Of a stretch of DNA of 64,000 bases, positions 26,318 through 34,511 are shown piece after piece. The notes under the pieces were generated by a model, which searched no databases, was not told the origin of the DNA, and saw only the letters and a list, made by a program, of their open reading frames with translations. The position numbers were made by a program, and so were the translations under genes. This DNA comes from Polymorphum gilvum SL003B-26A1. GTDB lineage: Bacteria > Pseudomonadota > Alphaproteobacteria > Rhizobiales > Stappiaceae. The DNA lies in assembly GCF_000192745.1 (NCBI RefSeq), contig NC_015259.1, forward strand, positions 557,001-621,000, read 5' to 3'. Within the stretch, counting starts at the first letter, position 1. Each line of letters opens with the position of its first letter.

Positions 26318-27192
26318 CCGGCTTCTCCGGCAAGGTAGGCGTTGCACACCGGTCCGGGAAGATCCATCGCCGTGAGCGCCGATTCCGCGTCGGCCGGAGA
26401 CATGTCGCCGTCGAGCAAGGCCCGGTAGGTCCGGGCAACGGCGACCATGTCGACCGTGTGCAGCGACAGGCGCAGGCGGCCGATGCCGTTGGCCGCGAGC
26501 CGGTCCGCGTCGAGCGTGACCGCCTGGCAGGCATCCGACAGGGTCTGGATGCCGTTGACCGCCAGGAAGCGCCTGTTGTCGAGGGTCCTCACCGCCATGC
26601 CGTCGGGGTCGCGGTCGCAGACGAACTGGCAGGAATCCTTGGCGAGGCCGTGAGCACGGGCGTGATAGCAGCGGCTCGACAGGGCGAGCGGCAGGCGCCC
26701 GAAGGCGAACAGTTCAACCGTGATCTGCGGATGCGCGGCGCCGGCTTTGCGGATCGAGTCCAGCGGCACCTCGACCGGCGGGCACCAGTCGCTGGCCCCG
26801 CGCGCAGCGAGGAAGCCAAGGGCAGCCTCATTGTAGACATTGAGGAACGGGCCGGCGACGAACGCTCGCTCAAGCGGATCGGCGAGCAGGGAGAAGTCGT
26901 TGAGTTCGAGCGTCAGGCCGGATGCGGCAAGGTCCTTAAGGGTCTTGCGTTCGCGTACCGTCGCCGGCAGCGCGAGCGCGGACAGGACCACCGTCTTGCC
27001 GGCCCGCTGCAGCCGCTCGATCACCTGCGGCCACAGCGGGTCGGTGAAGGGCATGCGCTTGCCGCAGACGACCTCGCCGACATAGACGCGCTCGACCGGC
27101 GCCTCGTCGGCGATGCGGGCATAGAAATCGGCGAGACGATCCGCCGGCCAGTTGAACAGGCATGGCCCGAGGGCCAGTTCGATGGCAGCCAT
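26296..27192 (-). CDS. ubiV: O2-independent ubiquinone hydroxylation protein UbiV
   Basis: A 298-residue U32-peptidase-like protein carrying a [4Fe-4S] cluster. With UbiU it hydroxylates the ubiquinone ring without oxygen, using prephenate as hydroxyl donor in Escherichia coli (established knowledge). The four cluster cysteines are visible at residues 43 (GEVVCGKR), 175 (LSSRCYHAR), 188 and 192 (DSCQFVC), matching E. coli UbiV spacing. The start MAAIELALGP matches the family; the longer upstream frame overlaps ubiU and is not coding. It lies 14 nt after ubiU. The pathway lets cells make ubiquinone while denitrifying. Confidence 0.9.
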   Translation of the reverse strand: MAAIELALGPCLFNWPADRLADFYARIADEAPVERVYVGEVVCGKRMPFTDPLWPQVIERLQRAGKTVVLSALALPATVRERKTLKDLAASGLTLELNDFSLLADPLERAFVAGPFLNVYNEAALGFLAARGASDWCPPVEVPLDSIRKAGAAHPQITVELFAFGRLPLALSSRCYHARAHGLAKDSCQFVCDRDPDGMAVRTLDNRRFLAVNGIQTLSDACQAVTLDADRLAANGIGRLRLSLHTVDMVAVARTYRALLDGDMSPADAESALTAMDLPGPVCNAYLAGEAGWRHVTL

Positions 27193-27206
27193 CCATGGGT
27201 CCTTTC

Positions 27207-28235
27207 TCAGCGCCAGGTCTTCCGGTAGGCGCCGGTGGTCTGCCGGCCGCCTTCGGCGAGTGCAGCGAGTTCGGCCGAAAGGTCCGTCACCTGGTTTCCC
27301 TGCGCCAGCGCATCGACGGCTCGGCGGAAGGCGCGCACGACGCTGGCAACGTAGGCCTTGCCGCGCTGGCGGCCCTCGATCTTCAGGGCGGTGACGCCAG
27401 CCGCCTGCAGGGCCGGCAGCAGGGTGGCGGCGTTCAGGCTGACCGGGTCCTCGAACAGGTAGCCCGTCTTGCCCGTGGCGGCGAACTGGCCCTTGCACAG
27501 GGTCGGATAGCCGGCCGGCTCGCCGGCGGCGAAGCGGTCGATGGTGAAGCCGCCGAGGTGGGCAAGCAGGGATCCGTCCGCGGCCTCCTCATAGGCGACG
27601 TGGCTGGGCGGCGAACAGACGCCGGTCAGGTTAGGCGACTTTCCGGTGGCATAGGAGGACAGCGCGCAGCGGCCTTCCGTCATGACGCACAGCCCGCCGA
27701 AGACGAAGACCTCGGTCTCGACGTCGATCTCGCGGTTCAGCCGGGCGATCTCCTCCACCGACAGCACCCGCGGCAGCACCACGCGCCGGACGCCGAAGGC
27801 CTCGGCGTAGAAACGGATCGCTTCGGGCGTATTGGCAGCCGCCTGAACCGACAGGTGCAGCCGCAGGCCGGGATGGCGGCGTGCCGCATGGTCGAGCACT
27901 GCGAGGTCGGCGGCGATGACCGCATCCGCACCGGCGCCGGCGGCGGTGTCGACGGCCTTCTGCCAGATGTCCAGGGCTCCGGGCCGGGCGAATGTGTTGA
28001 TGGCGACCAGCACCTTCGCGCCGTGCCGGTGGGCGTAGTCTATGCCGGCGGCGAGTTCCGGGCCCGAGAAATTGAGGCCGGGGAAGTTGCGGGCGTTGGT
28101 CTCGTCGTTGAAGCCGCAATAAATGGCATGGGCGCCCGCATCGACGGCAGCCCGCAGGGCCGCCGGCGTGCCGGCGGGGCAGACCAGCTCGAGGGGATGC
28201 CGTTGGGCGGGAGCGGAGCGTGTCGCGGCGTTCAT
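27207..28235 (-). CDS. ubiU: O2-independent ubiquinone hydroxylation protein UbiU
   Basis: A 342-residue U32-family partner of UbiV. It begins with the family motif ELVCPAGTPAALRAAVDAGA. The [4Fe-4S] ligands are Cys183 and Cys190 (GLCVMTEGRC), Cys207 (TGVCSPP) and Cys247 (PTLCKGQ), the same four-cysteine pattern as E. coli UbiU. The start overlaps the ubiT stop by 4 nt, so ubiT, ubiU and ubiV form one minus-strand operon. UbiU and UbiV act as a heterodimer in the cytosol. Confidence 0.92.
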   Translation of the reverse strand: MNAATRSAPAQRHPLELVCPAGTPAALRAAVDAGAHAIYCGFNDETNARNFPGLNFSGPELAAGIDYAHRHGAKVLVAINTFARPGALDIWQKAVDTAAGAGADAVIAADLAVLDHAARRHPGLRLHLSVQAAANTPEAIRFYAEAFGVRRVVLPRVLSVEEIARLNREIDVETEVFVFGGLCVMTEGRCALSSYATGKSPNLTGVCSPPSHVAYEEAADGSLLAHLGGFTIDRFAAGEPAGYPTLCKGQFAATGKTGYLFEDPVSLNAATLLPALQAAGVTALKIEGRQRGKAYVASVVRAFRRAVDALAQGNQVTDLSAELAALAEGGRQTTGAYRKTWR

Positions 28236-28792
28236 CGCACGGCCCCTGCGCGCGAGCGCTGCTCGACGGCGGGCGCCCCGACCAGCCGGCGGGCGAGGTC
28301 GAGCGCCTGCGCCGTCCGCCGGTTCACGATCTCGGCCACGGGGCCGTTCAGGCCAACGAATTCGGCGGGCGTCAGGTCCGCTTCCTCCAGCGTGTTGCGC
28401 AGCGCCAGAACGTGCTCGGTCTGGCCCTCGATGGTGATGTCGCGGGCGAAGAAGGCGGCGTCGCCGTCGTAGCTGCCGTCGAACAGGCCGAGCAGGATGA
28501 GCAACGGGCCTTCGATGCGGGCCGCCGCTCCTTCGATCCGGTCTCTGTTGACGACGTCTATGCGCGACTGCCGGCCGCCGAGGCGGACGACGAAGGCGAC
28601 CGGAAGATCGGAAGGAGACACGGCGATCGGCACCTGCGCGGTCGCCCCCAGTCGCGCGATGAGATCCGGACGGCGCTGGACGAATTGCCGCACGAGGCGG
28701 GTCAGGGCCAGTTCCAGCGGCCAGTGTGGCAGGGGTTTCATCAACAGGGCGACGAGCGGCGGGAGTTCTCCGCGGGATCTGTGGCGTATCAT
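28232..28792 (-). CDS. ubiT: Ubiquinone biosynthesis accessory factor UbiT (SCP2 domain)
   Basis: A 186-residue protein with an SCP2-type lipid-binding domain covering about residues 45-150 (VAFVVRLGGRQSRIDV, then GPLLILLGLFDGSYDGDAAFFARDI). UbiT binds polyprenylated ubiquinone intermediates and is needed for anaerobic ubiquinone synthesis. I chose the ATG at 28792 (MIRHRSRGELPP); the long upstream frame is antisense to ubiD. The FNR/Dnr-type box at 28847-28860 is centred 61.5 bp upstream of this start, predicting a leader of about 20 nt. Confidence 0.88.
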   Translation of the reverse strand: MIRHRSRGELPPLVALLMKPLPHWPLELALTRLVRQFVQRRPDLIARLGATAQVPIAVSPSDLPVAFVVRLGGRQSRIDVVNRDRIEGAAARIEGPLLILLGLFDGSYDGDAAFFARDITIEGQTEHVLALRNTLEEADLTPAEFVGLNGPVAEIVNRRTAQALDLARRLVGAPAVEQRSRAGAVR

Positions 28793-28846
28793 GTCGGCCT
28801 CTTCGCTAGCGTGGCAGAGTCTAGTCGACGGCCGGGCGCGCACCCC

Positions 28847-28860
28847 TTGATGAAGGTCAA
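28847..28860. promoter_or_regulatory. FNR/Dnr-type box in the ubiT-ubiD divergent region
   Basis: TTGATGAAGGTCAA matches the FNR/Dnr consensus TTGAT-N4-ATCAA at nine of ten defined positions. Activation at -41.5 would start ubiT transcripts near 28812 (20-nt leader) or ubiD transcripts near 28895 (60-nt leader). It ties both ubiquinone operons to low oxygen or nitric oxide. Confidence 0.75.
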
Positions 28861-28954
28861 GGCAAGGTGGGCAAATTGTCCCACTCTGGACACTCCTGTC
28901 CACACGGGACCCAGCATCGCGTGTGGCCGATCCTGCCTGTAAAGCCGTCTGCCG

Positions 28955-30475
28955 ATGCATCTGCGCTCCCTGCCAGCCTTTCCGGACCTGCCGGCCTATC
29001 TCGCCCACCTCGACGGGCGCGGCGAGGTGACGCGGATCGCAGCGCAGGTCTCTGTCCGTCTTGAGGCGACGGAGATACACCGTCGGGTGATCGCGTCCGC
29101 CGGTCCGGTCCTGCATTTTGAACGGCCCGTCGATGCCGCCGGCAAGGCGTTCGCCATGCCGCTGCTGGCCAACCTGTTCGGCACGCGCACGCGTGTGGCT
29201 GCCGGGCTCGGTATCGAGCCCGGCGATCTGGGGCGGTTCGGCACCTTTCTTGCCGCGCTGCGCGCGCCCGAGCCGCCGGCATCCCTCGGCGATCTGAAGG
29301 CGCTGCTGCCGGTCGCCCGGGCCGGGCTGGCGGCCCGACCGAAGACGGTTGTCCGTCCGCCCGATCTGCGCGCCGCACCGGTCGACCTGTCCGCGCTGCC
29401 GGTGCAGACCTGCTGGCCGGGCGATGCCGGTCCTCTGATCACCTGGGGCATGGTCGTCACCCGTCCGCCTGGGCCGGATGACCCGAGACGCTACAATCTC
29501 GGCATCTACCGCATGCAGGTGCTCGGTCCCGACCGCGCCATCCTGCGCTGGCTGCCGATGCGGGGCGGCGCGCAGCACCATCGCGAGTGGGCGGCCCTGG
29601 GTGAGCCGATGCCTGTTGCGGTGGTCATCGGTTGCGATCCGGCGACCCTCCTGTCGGCCGTGATTCCGGCGCCAGAAGGCGTCGGCGAACTGGCGCTTGC
29701 CGGCATTGTCAATGGCCGGCGCAGCCGCGTTATGCCCTGCCGCACGATCGGTCTGCATGTGCCGGACAGCGCGGAGATCGTGCTCGAAGGCCTGGTGCAG
29801 CCCGGTCTGGTCGCGCTGGAAGGGCCGTTCGGCGATCACACCGGCTATTACAACGATCCGGATCTCTATCCCGTGCTCCGGCTGTCGGCGATCGACATCC
29901 GTGACGGCGCGGCCTACCTGTCAACCTTCACCGGCCGCGCGCCGGACGAGCCGTCGGTCATCGGCGCGGCGATGACCGATGTCTTCGCGCCTCTGCTGCG
30001 CCAGGCGGTGCCCGAAATCCTTGATGTCCACCTGCCGCCGGAGACCTGCTCCTACCGAATGGCGGTGCTGCAGGTCGACAAGCGCTATCCGGGCCAGGCA
30101 CGACGCGCGATGCTGGCCTTCTGGTCGCTGCTGCCGCAATTCTCGATGACCAAGTACGTCATCGTCGTCGATCGCGACATCGACATCCGCTCCTGGCCTG
30201 ACGTCATGTGGGCGGTGGCGACGCGGGCGGACCCGGAGCGGGATCTCGTCGTGCTGGCGCGCACGCCGGTCGATCAGCTCGATTTCGCCAGCCCGCTCGT
30301 CGGGCTCGGCGGCAAGCTCGGCATCGACGCGACCGTCAAGATCGGCACGGAAACGGCCCGGGCCTATGCGCAGCGGCTGGCGATGCCCCGAGACGTCGTC
30401 GCACGCGTCGATCGGCGCTGGGACGAGTTGTTCACCGAGAGCGCGGTGTTGAGAGCGCAGGAGGAACCGGCATGA
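28955..30475 (+). CDS. ubiD: UbiD-family 4-hydroxy-3-polyprenylbenzoate decarboxylase
   Basis: A 506-residue decarboxylase that uses prenylated FMN to remove the carboxyl group of 4-hydroxy-3-polyprenylbenzoate in ubiquinone synthesis. The active-site region reads ALEGPFGDHTGYYNDPD near residue 290, and YNLGIYRMQVLG is the conserved segment near 187. Length matches E. coli UbiD (497). It overlaps ubiX, whose product makes the prenyl-FMN cofactor, by 4 nt. It is divergent from ubiTUV and shares their FNR-type box, so this copy is probably the anaerobic one. Confidence 0.88.
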   Translation: MHLRSLPAFPDLPAYLAHLDGRGEVTRIAAQVSVRLEATEIHRRVIASAGPVLHFERPVDAAGKAFAMPLLANLFGTRTRVAAGLGIEPGDLGRFGTFLAALRAPEPPASLGDLKALLPVARAGLAARPKTVVRPPDLRAAPVDLSALPVQTCWPGDAGPLITWGMVVTRPPGPDDPRRYNLGIYRMQVLGPDRAILRWLPMRGGAQHHREWAALGEPMPVAVVIGCDPATLLSAVIPAPEGVGELALAGIVNGRRSRVMPCRTIGLHVPDSAEIVLEGLVQPGLVALEGPFGDHTGYYNDPDLYPVLRLSAIDIRDGAAYLSTFTGRAPDEPSVIGAAMTDVFAPLLRQAVPEILDVHLPPETCSYRMAVLQVDKRYPGQARRAMLAFWSLLPQFSMTKYVIVVDRDIDIRSWPDVMWAVATRADPERDLVVLARTPVDQLDFASPLVGLGGKLGIDATVKIGTETARAYAQRLAMPRDVVARVDRRWDELFTESAVLRAQEEPA

Positions 30476-31065
30476 CCGCCCGCGTCGTCGTCGGCGTGTC
30501 GGGGGCGTCAGGCGCATGTCTCGGGCAGGCGGTCCTGGAGATCCTGCGTGCCATCGGGGCGCAGACCCACCTGGTGATCAGCGCCGGCGCCGAGCGGACC
30601 ATCGCGCATGAACTCGGGCCGGACGGACGCCGGAGCATCGAGGTCCTGGCGACGATGAGCCATCGCTCCGATGACCTCGGCGCTCCGATCGCCAGCGGGT
30701 CCTTTGCCGTCGATGCCATGATCGTCGCGCCGTGTTCCATGCGCACGCTGTCGAGCATCGCCCACGGCACCGGCGACAGTCTGCTCGCCCGCGCGGCCGA
30801 CGTGACGCTGAAGGAGCGACGCCGGCTGGTGCTGCTTGCCCGCGAGGCGCCGCTGCACCTCGGTCATCTGGAAGCGATGGTCGCGGTCACGCGGATGGGG
30901 GCGATCGTGTCGCCGCCGGTACCGACGTTCTATGCGCGGATGACCGGTCTCGACGACATGGTGCGCCAGATCGCGGCCCGCGCGGTCGCCTCCGCCGGCC
31001 TCGACCCCGGACCGCACCTGCAGCGCTGGGCCGGCATGGACGCTACGACGACCGGCGCCGGCTAG
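30472..31065 (+). CDS. ubiX: Flavin prenyltransferase UbiX
   Basis: A 197-residue flavoprotein that prenylates FMN to give the UbiD cofactor. It starts with the FMN-binding loop VVVGVSGASG. It contains the conserved serine/cysteine pair of APCSMRTLSSIAHG near residue 90, and ends with REAPLHLGHLEAM and YARMTGLDDMV, all UbiX-typical. The ATG at 30472 overlaps the ubiD stop. It converges on nosX across a 157-bp gap without a clear terminator. Confidence 0.9.
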   Translation: MTARVVVGVSGASGACLGQAVLEILRAIGAQTHLVISAGAERTIAHELGPDGRRSIEVLATMSHRSDDLGAPIASGSFAVDAMIVAPCSMRTLSSIAHGTGDSLLARAADVTLKERRRLVLLAREAPLHLGHLEAMVAVTRMGAIVSPPVPTFYARMTGLDDMVRQIAARAVASAGLDPGPHLQRWAGMDATTTGAG

Positions 31066-31222
31066 CACCTCCTGTCGCCGAGCGTCACCGGATCGGACAG
31101 GAGCGGCCAGTAGGCCTTCAGCCAGACGAGAAAGGCAAGCGCCCACAGGGTCGCGGAATGGGCTGTGCGCGATGCTACCTGCGTTCGCCCGGTTTTCCGG
31201 ATCCGGAACGCCGGTCTGGGTG

Positions 31223-32212
31223 TCAGCCGTCGAGCCAGCGGGCGGTGCCGTCCGATCCACTCAGTCGGGCGCGCGCGCCAGGGAAGGACTTCAGCGCGGC
31301 GTCAAAGACGTGTTCGCCGCAAATCAGGGCTGCTGTCGAAAGGCCGTCCGCCACAGCCGCGGTTGCGGCAACGACGCTGGCGCCGTGTGCGCCTTCGGTT
31401 GCCGGCCTGCCGGTGCGCGGATCGAGGATGTGGCCTGCCGTGCCATCTGCGTCGAAGGTTGTGCCATGGCGAGCGGAACTCGCCACAGCGCGGTCGACGA
31501 GCGTCAGGCTTTCCGTAGCCGGATCGGCGGACCGCTCCGGATCGAGGCGTACCCGCCAGCCGTCTTTGCGGCCGTCGTTGCCGCTCGCGCGGATCTCGCC
31601 CATGTCGACCAGGAGATCGGTCATGCCGCCGGCGCGCAGCAACGTGGCGATCCGATCGGTGACGAAGCCTTGGGCGATGCCGTTCAGCGTCAGCGCCATG
31701 CCCTTGCGGCCGAGACGGATCTCGCCGGCCTCGATCGTGACCGCATCGAAGCCGACGTTGTCGCGGACCGCGTCGATCTCCGCTGTCGAGGGAGGGCGTC
31801 CCTTGTCGGCGTGGCAGTCCGCATGCAGCGCCCACAACGGCTGGATGGACGGATCGAAGGCGCCGTCGGTCGCGCGATGGATGCGCGCCGCAAGGCCGAG
31901 CAGTTCGACGAGGTCGAGCGGCGGTTCGTCGAGGCGTCCGTCGCGGTTGAGACGGACCAGAGCGCTGTCGGTGCGATACAGGTTGAAGATCGCTTCCAGG
32001 CGCCGTATTTCCGTCTCCGCGGCGGCGAGCAGGGCATGCGCCCGGACACTGTCGGTGTGGAGCAGGCGAATCTCGGCAGCTGCGCCGAGTGCGATGCCTT
32101 GCCAGCGGTAGACATGTGCCTCTGCGCGGGTCGCAACGGGCAGCGTGGCCGATGCGATGGCGGCCGCGGAGATCGCCAGGAAGCGGCGACGGGAAGTCTG
32201 CGATCCGGTCAT
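31223..32212 (-). CDS. nosX: FAD:protein FMN transferase NosX (ApbE family)
   Basis: A 329-residue exported protein with a twin-arginine signal peptide (SRRRFLAISAAA). ApbE-family signatures include FNLYRTDSALVRLNRDG, the DGAFDPSIQPLW region, ALTLNGIAQGFVTDRI and a C-terminal ASVVAATAAVADGLSTA. NosX attaches FMN to a threonine of NosR and so keeps nitrous oxide reductase active. The ATG at 32212 overlaps the nosL stop by 4 nt, making it the last gene of nosRZDFYLX. No second, nirX-type copy lies beside nirI, so this protein may serve both NosR and NirI. Confidence 0.88.
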   Translation of the reverse strand: MTGSQTSRRRFLAISAAAIASATLPVATRAEAHVYRWQGIALGAAAEIRLLHTDSVRAHALLAAAETEIRRLEAIFNLYRTDSALVRLNRDGRLDEPPLDLVELLGLAARIHRATDGAFDPSIQPLWALHADCHADKGRPPSTAEIDAVRDNVGFDAVTIEAGEIRLGRKGMALTLNGIAQGFVTDRIATLLRAGGMTDLLVDMGEIRASGNDGRKDGWRVRLDPERSADPATESLTLVDRAVASSARHGTTFDADGTAGHILDPRTGRPATEGAHGASVVAATAAVADGLSTAALICGEHVFDAALKSFPGARARLSGSDGTARWLDG

Positions 32213-32775
32213 CGATCGTTCTCCGCAAGTTGGACAGGCGCGCGCGGGAGCGCGGTTTCCGGCGCCGACGGTTCGCCTGCGATCGGGGCCAGGACATATT
32301 CGGTCGGAATGGCATCGAAACGCAGGACCGCGCCGCCCTTGGCGGCGGCGAAGGCTTCCGCGTCGGCCCTTGAGCCGAAGGGTATGGCCTCGGGAGCACC
32401 CATGCCGCCCACGGTCGCGCTGCCGATCACGAACCAGGCGTCCGCGACATCGATCCAATTGGATACGCCGGGCTCGTCCCAGCTCTCGGCCCTGGCCATG
32501 TCGTTGACGTAGATGGCGACATAGTCCTTCGGCTCCTCCGGCAGCCGGGTGAAGGCGACCGCGTCGCGGACCTGGGTGAACCAGATCGGATGCGGGTTGC
32601 CGGCGAAATGGATTTGCGCCTTCGGCCCGCCGTGCTCCAGCACGGTCATCTGGCAATAGTGACCGGCGGCTTCCTGGGTCAGTTCGACCGGCAGCGGCCT
32701 GGTCTGCGCCGTCTCGTCCTGGCAGGCAGCAAGGGCGAGGGCTAGGGTTGCGAAGGGAACGGCAAGCCGGATCAT
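32209..32775 (-). CDS. nosL: Copper chaperone lipoprotein NosL
   Basis: A 188-residue outer-periplasm lipoprotein. The lipobox LAAC places the lipidated cysteine at residue 18. Cys41 and Met43 (HYCQM) are the Cu(I) ligands of NosL. NosL delivers copper for the CuZ centre of nitrous oxide reductase together with the NosDFY complex. It overlaps both nosY and nosX by 4 nt. Confidence 0.9.
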   Translation of the reverse strand: MIRLAVPFATLALALAACQDETAQTRPLPVELTQEAAGHYCQMTVLEHGGPKAQIHFAGNPHPIWFTQVRDAVAFTRLPEEPKDYVAIYVNDMARAESWDEPGVSNWIDVADAWFVIGSATVGGMGAPEAIPFGSRADAEAFAAAKGGAVLRFDAIPTEYVLAPIAGEPSAPETALPRAPVQLAENDR

Positions 32776-33602
32776 GGTGCGATCCTCCTTACGAGGGCGA
32801 CGGCGAGCGACAGGGCGACGCCGACGAAGACGAACATGGCGATCAGGGTGGCACGTGGGGCGAACGGCAGGCTGTCGGACACCCCGGCCATGCCGCCGAC
32901 GAGGTCGGAGGCATCGAGGGCGGCGAGGTTGAACAGCCGGAAGGCGTCCGCCGGATTGGCCAGGATAGCGTAGGGAAAGACCTGCGTGGCGAAGCGTCCG
33001 CCGGTGTCGGCGACAAGCGCGCCGAGGAGCGCGAGGTCGTAGATGACGACGAGTACAAGCCAGGCGCCGATCGCAAGCGCTGCGGCCGTGCTGGTCTGAC
33101 GGGTCAGCGAACTCAGGATATAGCCGATCGCCAGGAAGGCGAGGCCGAGCAGGGCGGAGGTCGCAATCAGCCGGGCGAAGTCGGTCAGGCCGGCAACCGA
33201 TCCGGCTCCTGACGCGATCAGCAGGGCTGCCGTGACGCCGTAGCCGGTGATCAGGGCAAGGGTCAGGACGCAGAGATGTCCGAGCGCCTTGCCGAACAGA
33301 AACTCCGCCCGCGAGATCGGGCAGGAGAAGACCAGCAGCAGGGTGCCGCGGTCAATCTCGCCGGCGATCGCGTCGAAGGCGAGCAGCAGCGCGATGAGGG
33401 GCACCAGATAGACCGATAGGGTCGCCAGTGAGGCGACGGTTATGGTCAGGCGGTCGACGCCGAGCGTGCCGGCCGGGGCCGAGCCGAGCAGGGCGAGGGC
33501 CAGCGAGAAGCTGGCCAGGATGAGCGTGGCAAGTACGATCCAGCGGTTGCGCAGGCCGATGCGCAGCTCCTGGGCGGCCACGGTAAGGATGCGGGTCGGC
33601 AT
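32772..33602 (-). CDS. nosY: ABC permease NosY
   Basis: A 276-residue inner-membrane protein with about six hydrophobic helices, of the NosY/ABC-2 permease type. It begins with a cytoplasmic RILTVAAQELRIGLRNRW segment, and PISRAEFLFGKALGH near residue 100 is the coupling region of this family. With NosF and NosD it forms the complex that supports CuZ assembly. It is 3 nt downstream of nosF. Confidence 0.88.
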   Translation of the reverse strand: MPTRILTVAAQELRIGLRNRWIVLATLILASFSLALALLGSAPAGTLGVDRLTITVASLATLSVYLVPLIALLLAFDAIAGEIDRGTLLLVFSCPISRAEFLFGKALGHLCVLTLALITGYGVTAALLIASGAGSVAGLTDFARLIATSALLGLAFLAIGYILSSLTRQTSTAAALAIGAWLVLVVIYDLALLGALVADTGGRFATQVFPYAILANPADAFRLFNLAALDASDLVGGMAGVSDSLPFAPRATLIAMFVFVGVALSLAVALVRRIAP

Positions 33603-33605
33603 GGG

Positions 33606-34511
33606 TCAATCCTCCTTCGGCGCGACGCCGGAGAAATGCCGGTAGATGTCGTCGAGGCTCGGCAGAGTGACGTCGACATCGGCGACCATCGACCCGAGCG
33701 CGGTGATCGCAGCCAGGCGCGCGACCTTGTCGGACGGGTCACAGAGCAGTTCCACCGAGCGGCCGTTGAGCCGCCGCCCGCCAAGCCGCTCGGCGATCTC
33801 CGCCGCCGTCTCCTCGGTGCCCTGAACCTTGAGGCGGATCGGCAACCTGGCCTGCGCGCGCAGGCGGCTCAGCGTGTCGTCGGCGACCAGCCGGCCGTGC
33901 GACAGGATGAGGATCCGGTCGGTCTTCGCCTCCACCTCGGTAAGAGCGTGGGAGGACAGCAGCACGGTCGCGCCGCGAGCGGCGACCTCCTCGACGATCT
34001 CGTAGAAATTCTGCCGCGAGATCGGGTCGAGGCCGCTGGTCGGTTCGTCGAGCAGCACCAGCCGCGGCCGGCCGATCAGCGCCTGGGCGAGACCGAGCCG
34101 CTGACGCATGCCCTTCGAATAGGTGCCGACCCGACGTCGTCCGGCTTCGGCGAGACCGACGCGATCGAGCAGGGACACGGCCCGTGTCGCATCCTCGCCC
34201 TTCAGCCTGGCATAGTAGCGCAGCACCTCCTCGCCGGTCAGGGACTTGTGGAAGGCGACGGCCTCGGGAAGATAGGCGATTGCGGTCCGGGCGGCGGCCG
34301 TTCCCGGACGCGCGCCGAAGACGGCGAGGGCGCCGGTGTCCGGCCTCAGGAAGCCGAGGATCATCTTGAACAGCGTCGTCTTGCCGGCGCCGTTGTGACC
34401 GAGCAGGGCGATGCGCTCGCCTTCGGCCAGGGCGAAGCTGACGGCGTCGACGGCCGGGCGCCGGTCGAAGCATTTGGTGACCTTGTCGAGGGTCAGGACG
34501 GCAGGGGTCAT
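33606..34511 (-). CDS. nosF: ABC ATPase NosF
   Basis: A 301-residue ATPase of the NosDFY copper-centre assembly complex. Walker A is GHNGAGKT (residues 38-45), the signature motif is YSKGMRQRLGLAQAL, Walker B is LVLLDEPTSGLDP and the switch histidine lies in LLSSHALTEVE. The ATG at 34511 overlaps the nosD stop by 4 nt and matches the family start; the longer upstream frame overlaps nosD. Confidence 0.9.
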   Translation of the reverse strand: MTPAVLTLDKVTKCFDRRPAVDAVSFALAEGERIALLGHNGAGKTTLFKMILGFLRPDTGALAVFGARPGTAAARTAIAYLPEAVAFHKSLTGEEVLRYYARLKGEDATRAVSLLDRVGLAEAGRRRVGTYSKGMRQRLGLAQALIGRPRLVLLDEPTSGLDPISRQNFYEIVEEVAARGATVLLSSHALTEVEAKTDRILILSHGRLVADDTLSRLRAQARLPIRLKVQGTEETAAEIAERLGGRRLNGRSVELLCDPSDKVARLAAITALGSMVADVDVTLPSLDDIYRHFSGVAPKED

